A stretch of 53,935 nucleotides of DNA from Candidatus Uhrbacteria bacterium RIFCSPHIGHO2_12_FULL_60_25 (GTDB lineage: Bacteria > Patescibacteriota > Patescibacteriia > 2-12-FULL-60-25): NCBI GenBank assembly GCA_001791275.1, contig MGEH01000004.1:38934-92868 (forward strand), in the 5' to 3' direction. Positions 38,803-49,638 of this stretch are shown piece by piece; within the stretch, counting starts at the first letter, position 1, and every line of letters begins with the position of its first letter. Both the position numbers and the translations under genes were made by a program. A model generated the notes under the pieces. That model was not told the origin of the DNA. It did no database searches and saw nothing but the letters and a program-made list of their open reading frames with translations.

Positions 38803-39435
38803 TCACTCCGTTCCTCGGAATGACAAATTTTTCTTGATGTCGAAATGTTTCATGAGATCGTCAATCTTCGCTTCCAGTTCCGCGACCGTCCCTTCGTTCG
38901 CGATGCGGACTTTCGCCCGTTTGATGACCTCCGGGATCGTGACTTCGGTGGGCGCGCGTTCCTCCATCATGAACTGTTCCCACGTGAGGAGCGATTCACC
39001 CGCTTTTTCGCCGCGACGCTTCATGCGGTCAAACCGAAGTTTGGGATCTGCGTCAATGGCGACAAGCACAAAATTGGGGAGCGGTTCGAGCGGGGCAACG
39101 TCGTCCACGCGGCGAATGCCGTCCACGATTGCGAGCGTGGCGCCGCCAGTCATGCCTGTCTCGAGTCCCTCGACTTCGCTCAGGACAGGCTCCGTCGAGA
39201 GAACCCCGCGCGCCACGGCGTAGGCGAGCGCATTTTCGCCGAACTCCTTCCGGAGGGCCACGGAGAGCTTGATCAAATTGTCCCGAGACTTCGGAATGGC
39301 GAGGATGTCGAGGACCTGTGACAGGTACTCGCTGAATTTAAAAATGCGTCCGCCGTAGCGTTTGCTCATGTACGAGGCGGCATGGCTTTTTCCCGAGCCG
39401 GCCGTGCCGACCAAGCCGATGATGAGGTGGGGCAT
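38803..39435 (-). CDS. P-loop AAA/(deoxy)nucleoside kinase-like protein
   Basis: IIGLVGTAGSGKSHAASYMSKRYGGRIFKFSEYLSQVLDI. Confidence 0.7.
   Translation of the reverse strand: MPHLIIGLVGTAGSGKSHAASYMSKRYGGRIFKFSEYLSQVLDILAIPKSRDNLIKLSVALRKEFGENALAYAVARGVLSTEPVLSEVEGLETGMTGGATLAIVDGIRRVDDVAPLEPLPNFVLVAIDADPKLRFDRMKRRGEKAGESLLTWEQFMMEERAPTEVTIPEVIKRAKVRIANEGTVAELEAKIDDLMKHFDIKKNLSFRGTE
39167..39189. repeat. CCCTCGACTTCGCTCAGGACAGG repeat in frame in the P-loop kinase gene
   Basis: Encodes PVLSEVEGLETG on the minus strand. Confidence 0.75.
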
Positions 39436-39438
39436 GTT

Positions 39439-40677
39439 CTAGTCCAAATCGTAGCGACCGAGATCATCCCATGCGGGTGGAGGGGAAACAATGTGGTCCG
39501 TGGAGAGCCTGCCCCGAGCGACGTCGAGGGGTGGTCCGTGGTCTGCGCCGGTCTTGAACCATTTGGAGAGGCGGGGGCCGGTCTGGCGCGCGTAGTTCGA
39601 CTTCAGGTCCTGGCCGTAGATCTTTTCCGGAGTCGCAAGCATGCGTTCGTAGGCCATGAGGCAGATGGGTTGGCCGTCGCGGAGCACGCTCTCGTGGCCA
39701 AATGCCTCCACTTCGAGGACCACGATATTGCCGCGTTCCTTGTCTTCCTCGTGCCAGCCGAAGCCGGGATCGAAGAATCCGGCGAAGTGCGCTCGGAACT
39801 CACCTTTCGAGGGGTCGTAGTTCGCCATCTCGGCCGCGAGATGCGGAGGGACGACGATGCGCTCCTTGGTTGCGAGGATGTAGAACGTCCCGGGCGTGAG
39901 CGTGAGCTCGCCGTTCCGCGGCTGGTAGATGGGTTCGAAGAACTCGCGCGGGTCATGGTCGTATTTCGCGGTGTCGAGTACGTTCCAGGCGCCCGGGTGC
40001 GATCGCCAGCCGATGACGTCGCCTGTCCAGCCGGCAGTGCCGGCGGGGCCGTCTTCGCCCACGAGATCAATCGTCATCGTCACGCCGTCCTGCACGATAT
40101 TTTCGTTCGACGCGATGGGGCGTCCGCGTCTGTCGCGAAGGAGACGGTGCTTGTCGTACGCGAACTGGTGGTCGAGCGCATTCAGTTTCGCTTCGCCGGA
40201 GAAAAAACGTATCTGGTTCACGCGATCGTCCGCGTGGAGGCGCACGGGGAAGCTCTTCGGCACGAGCTCGATCCAGAGCGAACCCGCGTAGCCCGCCGGG
40301 ATGTTGTCGAAGCGGGGCAGGCCGTCCGCAACGAGTCTCGCCCGCAGGTCAATGCGCCCGGACGACGACTTGTTGCTCACCGACGCATGGATCGACTTCG
40401 GCAGTTTCAGCGTCTCTTTGAGCTTGATGAGGTAGATGCCGCCGCGTTCGAGCGGCAGGTCCAGGTTCGCGGTGTAGAGCGCGCCGCGGGCGATGATGTC
40501 GCGGATCGGTTCTCCCGGCCGCGGCAGGTACGACCCCCGCATGCGGTACACTTCGTCCGTGATGGTCAGGTCCAAGCTCGACGGCTGGATTGCGTCGTCC
40601 GTCGCGCCCTCCACATACCCCGCCTGGAGCATGTCTTTCATCATCTGGTAGGGGAGCGCGCCGGGGCGGTTTGCCAT
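39439..40677 (-). CDS. dcd: 2'-deoxycytidine 5'-triphosphate deaminase (double-domain DCD)
   Basis: IQPSSLDLTITDEVYRMRGSYLP... and a second dUTPase-like domain (VPPHLAAEMANYDPSKGEFRAHFAGFFDPGFGW). Confidence 0.85.
   Translation of the reverse strand: MANRPGALPYQMMKDMLQAGYVEGATDDAIQPSSLDLTITDEVYRMRGSYLPRPGEPIRDIIARGALYTANLDLPLERGGIYLIKLKETLKLPKSIHASVSNKSSSGRIDLRARLVADGLPRFDNIPAGYAGSLWIELVPKSFPVRLHADDRVNQIRFFSGEAKLNALDHQFAYDKHRLLRDRRGRPIASNENIVQDGVTMTIDLVGEDGPAGTAGWTGDVIGWRSHPGAWNVLDTAKYDHDPREFFEPIYQPRNGELTLTPGTFYILATKERIVVPPHLAAEMANYDPSKGEFRAHFAGFFDPGFGWHEEDKERGNIVVLEVEAFGHESVLRDGQPICLMAYERMLATPEKIYGQDLKSNYARQTGPRLSKWFKTGADHGPPLDVARGRLSTDHIVSPPPAWDDLGRYDLD
39495..39541 (+). repeat. Second copy of the 47-bp GGTCCGTGG-bounded repeat, in the 3' part of dcd
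   Basis: GGTCCGTGGAGAGCCTGCCCCGAGCGACGTCGAGGGGTGGTCCGTGG. Confidence 0.8.
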
Positions 40678-40738
40678 AATCCGGCCTACCTTAACGGAAG
40701 AAATTCAAAAATCCAAATTCGAAGTTCGAAATTCAACA

Positions 40739-41428
40739 TTAAATTCCCGACACGTCTACCTTGATCCCCGGGCCCATGGTGGACGTCAGTGTCACGCTGT
40801 TGATGAACGTCCCTTTCGCCGTGGCGGGCTTGTTCTTCTTCAGGGCGTCGATCAGGATCGTGAAGTTCTCGAGGAGCGACGTCGCGTCCAAGGACGCCTT
40901 GCCGATCGCCTGGTGGATGTTGCCGGTCGCGTCGTTCTTGAAGGCGACCTTGCCGCGCTTCAGTTCCTCCACCATCTTCTTCACGTTCGGACTTACGGTC
41001 TCGGTCTTCGGGTTCGGCATGAGGCCTTTCGGACCCAGGATCTTCGCGACCTTGGCGAGTTTCGGCATCATGTCGGGAGTCGCCACGGCCACGTCGAAGT
41101 CGATCTTCTGGGTCTTCGCGATTTCATCAATGAGCTCCTCGCCGCCCACGAGGTCCGCGCCGGCGTCTTTCGCGTCCTTTTCTTTTTCACCCGTCACGAA
41201 GGCGGCCACGCGCTTGGTCTTCCCGATCGAGTGGGGGAACACGAGCGTGGAGCGCACGGACTGTTCGCTTTTTTTTACGTCAATGCCCAGGTTCACGTGG
41301 CACTCGACGGTGCTGTCGAACTTGGCGGACCCGGTCTTCTTCACGAGCTCAATCGCCTCGGCTGGGGCGTAGAGCTTCTTCGGATCAATGAGCTTTTTTA
41401 GCTCCTGGTAGCGCTTGGAACGCGGCAT
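40739..41428 (-). CDS. rplA: 50S ribosomal protein L1
   Basis: GPKGLMPNPKTETVSPNVKKMVEELKRGKVAFKNDATGNIHQAIGK. Confidence 0.97.
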   Translation of the reverse strand: MPRSKRYQELKKLIDPKKLYAPAEAIELVKKTGSAKFDSTVECHVNLGIDVKKSEQSVRSTLVFPHSIGKTKRVAAFVTGEKEKDAKDAGADLVGGEELIDEIAKTQKIDFDVAVATPDMMPKLAKVAKILGPKGLMPNPKTETVSPNVKKMVEELKRGKVAFKNDATGNIHQAIGKASLDATSLLENFTILIDALKKNKPATAKGTFINSVTLTSTMGPGIKVDVSGI

Positions 41429-41489
41429 AGGTCTTGTGTGGTGCAAACCCCCGTCTGACGGGGTCCCACGCTAAGGATTTAGTGGCGTG

Positions 41490-41528
41490 ATTCTAAACGA
41501 AACCCGCCTCGGGGTCAAGAGGCGGGTC
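41490..41528 (-). terminator. Terminator after the 160-aa membrane protein gene
   Basis: Minus strand GACCCGCCTC-ttgacccc-GAGGCGGGTTTCGTTT. Confidence 0.75.
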
Positions 41529-41535
41529 GTTCAGG

Positions 41536-42018
41536 CTACGGCGTGGTCCCGGTTGCGGTCGTGGGAGTGGGCGCCAGTTGCGCCTCGAGCTTTTGGATTT
41601 CCAGCAGCAAGTTGTCGTGCGCGGTCTTGAGCTCGGCCATCTGGGCATCGCGCGTTTGGTTCGCCTGGGCGAGGCCGTCGAGTTTGCCAGAGACCCCCTC
41701 AAGTTCCGTGTAGGTTTTGTCGCCCAGCGTCTTCATCTGGGATTGGACCACGTCGATGCGGAAGTAGAGGACTGTGAACCCGATGACCATGAGGATCGCA
41801 AGCACAACCGGCACCCATATCATAGGTTTCATTCCTTCGGCCCGCATTGGTTTGTCTTTCGGCGGCATGGCCGGTTTCGGCATCGGCCCGTTCGGAGACG
41901 TCCTCTCGACTCCGCTCGAGGCAGGCATGACCTTTGGCGGTTGGACCGGCGGCGGTGGCGTTGTGGGTTTGGGGGCGGACGGCAGTGGACCGAGCGCGCC
42001 CTGTGGTTGGTTGTCCAT
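41536..42018 (-). CDS. Pro-rich single-TM coiled-coil protein
   Basis: PPPPVQPPK... TM MIWVPVVLAILMVIGFTVLYF, then coiled-coil. Confidence 0.65.
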   Translation of the reverse strand: MDNQPQGALGPLPSAPKPTTPPPPVQPPKVMPASSGVERTSPNGPMPKPAMPPKDKPMRAEGMKPMIWVPVVLAILMVIGFTVLYFRIDVVQSQMKTLGDKTYTELEGVSGKLDGLAQANQTRDAQMAELKTAHDNLLLEIQKLEAQLAPTPTTATGTTP

Positions 42019-42080
42019 AGGCAGATATTATAGCACTCAAAACAAAAACCCTCGAGCTTCCTCGAAGGTCTTCGTGTCTG

Positions 42081-42503
42081 TCAGACGACGGTCAGTCCCA
42101 TCTGCTTGGCCGTGCCTTCAACCTGCCGCATGGCGGCTTCGACCGTAGCGCAATTCAAGTCAGGCAGTTTCTTTTCGGCGATCTCCCGGATCTGGGCCTT
42201 CGTGACCTTGCCCACCTTTTCCTGGAGCGGTTTGCCCGAGCCCTTCGTGATCCCGGCGGCCTTCTTCAGCATCTCGGCCACCGGCGCGATTTTCAGGATG
42301 AAGCTGTACGTGCGGTCTTCGTATACCGTCATGACGAGCGGCACCACCTCGCCGCGGCGTTGCGCCGTGGCGTCGTTGAATTTCTTGCAGAACTCGGCGA
42401 TGTTCAGCCCCTGGGGGCCGAGCGCCGTACCGACCGGAGGGGCCGGGGTGGCGGCACCACCGATGATTTGCAGCTTGATGATTGTCTTTACCTTTTTTGC
42501 CAT
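42081..42503 (-). CDS. rplK: 50S ribosomal protein L11
   Basis: [46 protein letters not shown]. Confidence 0.97.
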   Translation of the reverse strand: MAKKVKTIIKLQIIGGAATPAPPVGTALGPQGLNIAEFCKKFNDATAQRRGEVVPLVMTVYEDRTYSFILKIAPVAEMLKKAAGITKGSGKPLQEKVGKVTKAQIREIAEKKLPDLNCATVEAAMRQVEGTAKQMGLTVV

Positions 42504-42509
42504 AGGGAT

Positions 42510-42577
42510 TGAGTGCTTGTGTGCATGAGTGCTTGTGTGCGCGAAATTTCCTCGCACTCAAGCACTCAAGCACTTTT
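42510..42577. repeat. GAGTGCTT tandem hairpin
   Basis: GAGTGCTTGTGTGCATGAGTGCTTG...CGCACTCAAGCACTCAAGCACTTTT. Confidence 0.8.
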
Positions 42578-42632
42578 AGTTCGTGTAAATGATGGACTCA
42601 TGAGAAGCGCACGAGCCCATGTTTTCACACGT

Positions 42633-43181
42633 CTATATTTTTTTCACCTGGGTGAAGTCGAGTTCCAACGGCGTCTCTCGTCCAAACATGGAGACGAGCA
42701 CCTTAACCTTCCCACGCGCGCCGTCAATCTCGATGACCTTTCCTTCGAATCCCTTGAATGGTCCGTCGCCGATGCGCACGGCCATGCCGGCTATGAGGTC
42801 AATCTCCACTTCCGGCGCTTCGCCCGCGCCTTTGCGCTTCAGGATCGCGTTCACTTCCGCTTCGGAGAGCGGGGTCGGGGTCGTCCCGGTTCCGATGAAC
42901 CCGGTCACGTTCGGCGTGTTACGCACCACGTACCACGAGTCGTCCGTCACCGTCATCTCCACGAGCACATACCCTGGGAATATCTTTTCTTCCACGACTT
43001 TCCGTTTCCCGTTCTTGATCTTGATCTTCTTTTCCGTTGGCACGAGCACGTTGAAGATCTTGTCGCCCATGCCGAGCGTGGCCACGCGCGTGCGTAGGTT
43101 CTCGGCTACGTTCTCCTCGTACCCGGAGTAGGTGTGGATGGCGTACCAGCGGCGTCCGTACTGGACTGTCTGCTTAGGCAT
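42633..43181 (-). CDS. nusG: Transcription termination/antitermination protein NusG
   Basis: RRWYAIHTYSGYEENVAENLRTRV...FPGYVLVEMTVTDDSWYVVRNTPNVTGFIG...KGFEGKVIEIDGARGKVKVLVSMFGRETPLELDF. Confidence 0.96.
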   Translation of the reverse strand: MPKQTVQYGRRWYAIHTYSGYEENVAENLRTRVATLGMGDKIFNVLVPTEKKIKIKNGKRKVVEEKIFPGYVLVEMTVTDDSWYVVRNTPNVTGFIGTGTTPTPLSEAEVNAILKRKGAGEAPEVEIDLIAGMAVRIGDGPFKGFEGKVIEIDGARGKVKVLVSMFGRETPLELDFTQVKKI

Positions 43182-43196
43182 AGGTCGTACAGAGCG

Positions 43197-43559
43197 TTAC
43201 GGCTTTGGAGACTCAATCGGCGGGAGTTGGAGTCCGCCCTCGTCAGGGGCAGGCGCAGGGGATGAACCGGCAGGTTGCGCTTCAACTTGGATGGGCGTGG
43301 GCGTCCCTTCGATTTGCGGCGTCACGTCCGGCGTGACGGGCTGCTCCGTCTCGACCGCGTTCTTCCGCGAGAGCGCGATCGTCACGGCGCGCGACAGTCC
43401 GAAGTCGAGCGCGGCGAAGAACACGGCGAGCGCCGCCGACGCCACGATGACGAGCAGCGAGTAGCGGATCGTCATCTGGCGCGACGGCCAGGTGACCTTC
43501 TTCAGTTCGCCGATCGAACTTCGCAGGTAGTCGCGGATCGAGGTGATGGGGTTGGACAT
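43197..43559 (-). CDS. secE: SecE with Pro-rich C-terminal extension
   Basis: YLRSSIGELKKVTWPSRQMTIRYSLLVIVASAALAVFFAALDFGLSRAV. Confidence 0.9.
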   Translation of the reverse strand: MSNPITSIRDYLRSSIGELKKVTWPSRQMTIRYSLLVIVASAALAVFFAALDFGLSRAVTIALSRKNAVETEQPVTPDVTPQIEGTPTPIQVEAQPAGSSPAPAPDEGGLQLPPIESPKP

Positions 43560-43665
43560 TGTGTTGCAGGACGTCTGGACGTCAGATCGTCGGGTCTTAA
43601 AAACCCCGGCAGGGGTTTGGTATGCAGAGGATACCAGGGGTTGGGGAGGATTGCAAGGGACAGTC

Positions 43666-45702
<2,037 letters not shown>

Positions 45703-45734
45703 TTAAAGGTTAATCAAGACTGATACAAGAGAGC

Positions 45735-45794
45735 AAAAGTGCTTGAGTGCTTGAGTGCGAGAAGCTCCATGCACTTAAGCACTCAAGCACTTTT
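45735..45794. repeat. AGTGCTTG tandem hairpin
   Basis: AAAAGTGCTTGAGTGCTTGAGTGCG...GCACTTAAGCACTCAAGCACTTTT. Confidence 0.85.
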
Positions 45795-45819
45795 CTCCCG
45801 TGCTATCATAGTCGCATCC

Positions 45820-46698
45820 ATGGCTGAAAATCGCATCGGAGGAGGGTTCACGGAGGGCGAGCTCAAGTTCGCCAATGTGTACGTGCGCCATCGCATCCTG
45901 TTACGTCAGATCGGGTACGGGTCGCTCATCGGCATGAACGTCATCCTCTGGAGCGTGGCGCTCTGGGGGTTGCTCGATGCGTACGCCATTTCATACCCGC
46001 GCGAGTCGCGCATCTCGAGCGAGATCGCCCAGAACCAGTTCATCGCGACCCAGCTCCAGAGCAACCGCCCGCAGAGCATCCAGGCGTCGGCCGTGAGCGT
46101 CTTCCAGGGGACGGACGACCGTCTCGATTTCGTCGTCCAAGTCTCAAACGGCAACAAAGACTGGTGGGCGGAGTACACGTACCGGTTCAACGTGAGCGGC
46201 GAGATCACGCCCGCGCGGAGCGGGTTCATTCTTCCCGGGGAACAGACGTACCTTGGGGAGTTCGGATTCAAGCCGGCGACGAAAGGCTCGCGGAGCGGGA
46301 TCCTCACGGTCGACAATATCCGGTGGCACCGCGTGGACCCGGCCGTCGCCGGGAACGATTACGCGGCGTGGGCCACGCGTCGGTACGCATTTGAGGCTCG
46401 CAACGCGTCGTACGTGTCGAACTTGGAATTAGCCGGTAAAAAATATTCGCGGACGTCGTTCACGCTTGTGAATCCCACGGCGTACGGATACTGGAATGTG
46501 AAACTGTATGTGGTCCTGAAACGCGCGCAGACACCCGTCGCCGCCACGTCCATCACGCTCGAACGCGTGAAGGCGGGGGAGTCGCGCGCCGTGAACATCG
46601 ATTGGTTCGACCGATTGCCCGGCGCCATCTCCGACACGGAAGTCGTTGCGGTCGTGAATTTGCTCGATTCAAGCAGTTACTTGCCCTCGTCTCCATAA
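45820..46698 (+). CDS. Membrane-anchored protein with extracytoplasmic domain
   Basis: TM YGSLIGMNVILWSVALWGLLDAYAI then a soluble domain. Confidence 0.6.
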   Translation: MAENRIGGGFTEGELKFANVYVRHRILLRQIGYGSLIGMNVILWSVALWGLLDAYAISYPRESRISSEIAQNQFIATQLQSNRPQSIQASAVSVFQGTDDRLDFVVQVSNGNKDWWAEYTYRFNVSGEITPARSGFILPGEQTYLGEFGFKPATKGSRSGILTVDNIRWHRVDPAVAGNDYAAWATRRYAFEARNASYVSNLELAGKKYSRTSFTLVNPTAYGYWNVKLYVVLKRAQTPVAATSITLERVKAGESRAVNIDWFDRLPGAISDTEVVAVVNLLDSSSYLPSSP

Positions 46699-46717
46699 GG
46701 AAGGTACAACGGAGCGC

Positions 46718-47818
46718 ATGCGCTGGACCCACACATTCGTCCGACTGGACTGGGTGATGCTGCTCACCGTCCTGACCCTCATTTCGGTCGGGCTCGTGGT
46801 GATGTACGGCATCGGCATCTCGCGTCCCGAATCAAGCTTGTTCCTGTTCCAGAAGCAGCTCGTCGGGGCGGCGATCGGCGTCGTCATCATCGTGGGCATG
46901 GGATTCCTCGATTACCGCCAGCTGCGCGGCCTCGCGATTCCGATCTACGGGATCGGGGCGGCTCTGCTTACGTCCGTCCTCGTCTTCGGCCAGACGATCC
47001 GCGGCACCAAGGGATGGTTCGTGCTCGGAGGACTGTCGTTCCAGCCCGTCGAGGTCGCGAAGCTCTGCCTTATCGTGTTCCTCGCGTCGTACCTGTCGCG
47101 TTACGTCCACCGATCCATCCCGTGGCAGGCGCTCGCGGGGAGCTTCCTTGCGACCGCGCTCTATGCGATCCTCGTCCTTCTCCAGCCGGACTTCGGGTCG
47201 GCCATGGTGATGGTGGCGGTGTGGGCCGCGCTCGTCCTCTTCGTGGGGGTCTCGTGGCGGAACGCTGTCGTCTTGGTCCTGCTCGGCTCGGTCATCGCCG
47301 GGTTCGCCTGGTCATTTCTCCTGAAGCCGTACCAGCGCACGCGGTTCCTCGCGTTCGCGAATCCCGCGCTCGATCTGCGCGGCGCCGGCTACAACGTCAC
47401 CCAGGCGCAGATCGCGATCGGGAGCGGCTGGTTCTTAGGCAAAGGGGTGGGGGAAGGGTCGCAGGCGCGATTGCGGTTCCTTCCGGAAGCAGCGACGGAT
47501 TTCACGTTCGCCGTCGTCGGCGAAGAGCTCGGATTCGTGGGAATCACGTTCGTCCTCGGGCTCATGGGCTTACTCTTTTACCGTTTCACCCGTATCGCCA
47601 CGGAAGCGGAAGATGACTTCGCCGCGCTCGTCATCCTCGGGATCGGCGCCCTCTTCCTGGTCCACGTGACCGTGAATGCGGGGATGAACCTGGGCGTGAT
47701 GCCCGTGACCGGCATCCCGTTCCCGTTCCTGTCCGCCGCCACGTCATTTCTCCTCGCCATGGCGCTCGCGCTCGGCATCGCGGAGAGCGTGGCGGTGCGT
47801 AGGAGAACGCTTGCTTGA
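46718..47818 (+). CDS. rodA: SEDS-family peptidoglycan glycosyltransferase RodA/FtsW
   Basis: RGTKGWFVLGGLSFQPVEVAKLCLIVFLA...GKGVGEGSQARLRFLPEAATDFTFAVVGEELGFVG...GVMPVTGIPFPFLS. Confidence 0.93.
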   Translation: MRWTHTFVRLDWVMLLTVLTLISVGLVVMYGIGISRPESSLFLFQKQLVGAAIGVVIIVGMGFLDYRQLRGLAIPIYGIGAALLTSVLVFGQTIRGTKGWFVLGGLSFQPVEVAKLCLIVFLASYLSRYVHRSIPWQALAGSFLATALYAILVLLQPDFGSAMVMVAVWAALVLFVGVSWRNAVVLVLLGSVIAGFAWSFLLKPYQRTRFLAFANPALDLRGAGYNVTQAQIAIGSGWFLGKGVGEGSQARLRFLPEAATDFTFAVVGEELGFVGITFVLGLMGLLFYRFTRIATEAEDDFAALVILGIGALFLVHVTVNAGMNLGVMPVTGIPFPFLSAATSFLLAMALALGIAESVAVRRRTLA

Positions 47819-47916
47819 TGGATTACGAATTACGAATCTCCTACGAATATACAAAAATACGAAATCATTTTCGTACATTCGTATATTCGTAGGAGATTCG
47901 TAATTCGTAATCCATC
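47817..47916. repeat. Hairpin A, 36-bp arms, GATTACGA-type heptamers
   Basis: GATGGATTACGAATTACGAATCTCCTACGAATATAC / GTATATTCGTAGGAGATTCGTAATTCGTAATCCATC. Confidence 0.95.
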
Positions 47917-47958
47917 GTAATTTGTAACCATTCTCTGCGCTTGCTATAGTCCGTATGT

Positions 47959-48285
47959 ATGAGCACCCCCTCCGCGCCGAAGATCCTCGCCCACTGTCCG
48001 CTATGCCAGACGGCGTATGAGGATCGCGCGATCCGGCTCCTCGGGGCGCAGGGAGCGTCCCGGATGTTTCATTTGACGTGCGCGTCCTGCCGCCACGCGG
48101 TGCTCGCCGTCATTCTTGAGAATCAACATGGCATCAGTTCCGTCGGTCTCGTGACGGATATGGAGGCGCAGGACGCGCTCCGTATGCACGACGTGGCGCC
48201 CATCACGGCGAACGACTGTGTGGCCGCGCACGAGGTCCTCGAATCGAAAAGCCGAGAGGTGGTGCAAAAGTTACTTCAAACCTGA
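47959..48285 (+). CDS. Zinc-ribbon-like small protein, copy 1
   Basis: CPLCQ...CASC Cys pairs; identical to copy 2. Confidence 0.75.
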   Translation: MSTPSAPKILAHCPLCQTAYEDRAIRLLGAQGASRMFHLTCASCRHAVLAVILENQHGISSVGLVTDMEAQDALRMHDVAPITANDCVAAHEVLESKSREVVQKLLQT

Positions 48286-48384
48286 TGGATTACGAATTAC
48301 GAATCTCCTACGAATATACGAATCTACGAAATTGAATTCGTAATTTAGTATATTCGTAGGAGATTCGTAATTCGTAATCCATCG
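48284..48384. repeat. Hairpin B
   Basis: Same arms as A, interior identical to C. Confidence 0.95.
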
Positions 48385-48425
48385 TAATTTGTAACCATTC
48401 TCTGCGCTTGCTATAGTCCGTATGT

Positions 48426-48752
48426 ATGAGCACCCCCTCCGCGCCGAAGATCCTCGCCCACTGTCCGCTATGCCAGACGGCGTATGAGGATCGCGCGATC
48501 CGGCTCCTCGGGGCGCAGGGAGCGTCCCGGATGTTTCATTTGACGTGCGCGTCCTGCCGCCACGCGGTGCTCGCCGTCATTCTTGAGAATCAACATGGCA
48601 TCAGTTCCGTCGGTCTCGTGACGGATATGGAGGCGCAGGACGCGCTCCGTATGCACGACGTGGCGCCCATCACGGCGAACGACTGTGTGGCCGCGCACGA
48701 GGTCCTCGAATCGAAAAGCCGAGAGGTGGTGCAAAAGTTACTTCAAACCTGA
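48426..48752 (+). CDS. Zinc-ribbon-like small protein, copy 2 (identical)
   Basis: Identical sequence at a 467-bp offset. Confidence 0.75.
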   Translation: MSTPSAPKILAHCPLCQTAYEDRAIRLLGAQGASRMFHLTCASCRHAVLAVILENQHGISSVGLVTDMEAQDALRMHDVAPITANDCVAAHEVLESKSREVVQKLLQT

Positions 48753-48848
48753 TGGATTACGAATTACGAATCTCCTACGAATATACGAATCTACGAAATT
48801 GAATTCGTAATTTAGTATATTCGTAGGAGATTCGTAATTCGTAATCCA
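48751..48848. repeat. Hairpin C
   Basis: Same arms and interior as B. Confidence 0.95.
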
Positions 48849-48853
48849 ATGCT

Positions 48854-48882
48854 TGACAGTCTCGCCGGTTTTTCGTACCCTC
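48854..48882 (+). promoter_or_regulatory. Promoter TTGACA-N17-TACCCT before the L25 gene
   Basis: gcTTGACAgtctcgccggtttttcgTACCCT. Confidence 0.55.
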
Positions 48883-48894
48883 CTGCCACTGAAT

Positions 48895-49638
48895 ATGGAG
48901 TCCCTCACCATCACCGCGTCGTCCCGCACGAAGCTGGGCCGCCAGGCCACGCAGGTCCGCGCGTCGAATGAGATCCCGGCCGTGATCTACGGCCACGGGG
49001 TTCCTGCGCGCGCCCTCTCCATTCCGTTTCCGGAGTTCCGGAAGGTCTACGCGAAGGCCGGCTCTTCGAGTCTCGTGGATGTGGCGATCGACACGCAGGC
49101 GCCGGTCAAAGCCATCATCAAGGACGTGCAGCTCCACCACCTCACCATGCAGCCGATCCATATCGACTTCCACCAGGTTCGCATGGACGAGAAGATGCAT
49201 GCGACGGTGCCCCTGAAGTACGCGGGAGAATCCGAAGCCGTGAAGGCGCTCGGCGGGACGCTCGTGAAGACCATGGATGCGGTGGAGGTACAGTGCCTCC
49301 CGGCAGACCTCCCTCACGAAATTCAGGCGGACATCTCATCGCTGAAATCGTTCGACGATTCGATTACCGTGGCGGATCTCGTCCTGCCAAAGGGCGTCTT
49401 GGTCCTTACCGACGCGCGCCAGACGATTGCGACCGTCGAAGCTCCGCTCACGGAAGAGCAGTTGAAGAAACTCGAAGAGTCCCAGCTCGGTGACGTGACG
49501 GCCGTGAAGAGCGAAGCGGAACTCAAGAAGGCGGAAGCGGACGCAAAGGCTCTGGCGGAAGGGGAAGCTCCTGCGGCCGGCGCGGCCGTGAAACCCGGGG
49601 CAGCTCCTGCGGCGAAACCGGAGAACGCGAAGAAGTAA
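48895..49638 (+). CDS. rplY: 50S ribosomal protein L25/general stress protein Ctc
   Basis: RTKLGRQATQVRASNEIPAVIYGHGVPARALSIPFPEFRKVYAKAGSSSLVDV. Confidence 0.93.
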   Translation: MESLTITASSRTKLGRQATQVRASNEIPAVIYGHGVPARALSIPFPEFRKVYAKAGSSSLVDVAIDTQAPVKAIIKDVQLHHLTMQPIHIDFHQVRMDEKMHATVPLKYAGESEAVKALGGTLVKTMDAVEVQCLPADLPHEIQADISSLKSFDDSITVADLVLPKGVLVLTDARQTIATVEAPLTEEQLKKLEESQLGDVTAVKSEAELKKAEADAKALAEGEAPAAGAAVKPGAAPAAKPENAKK

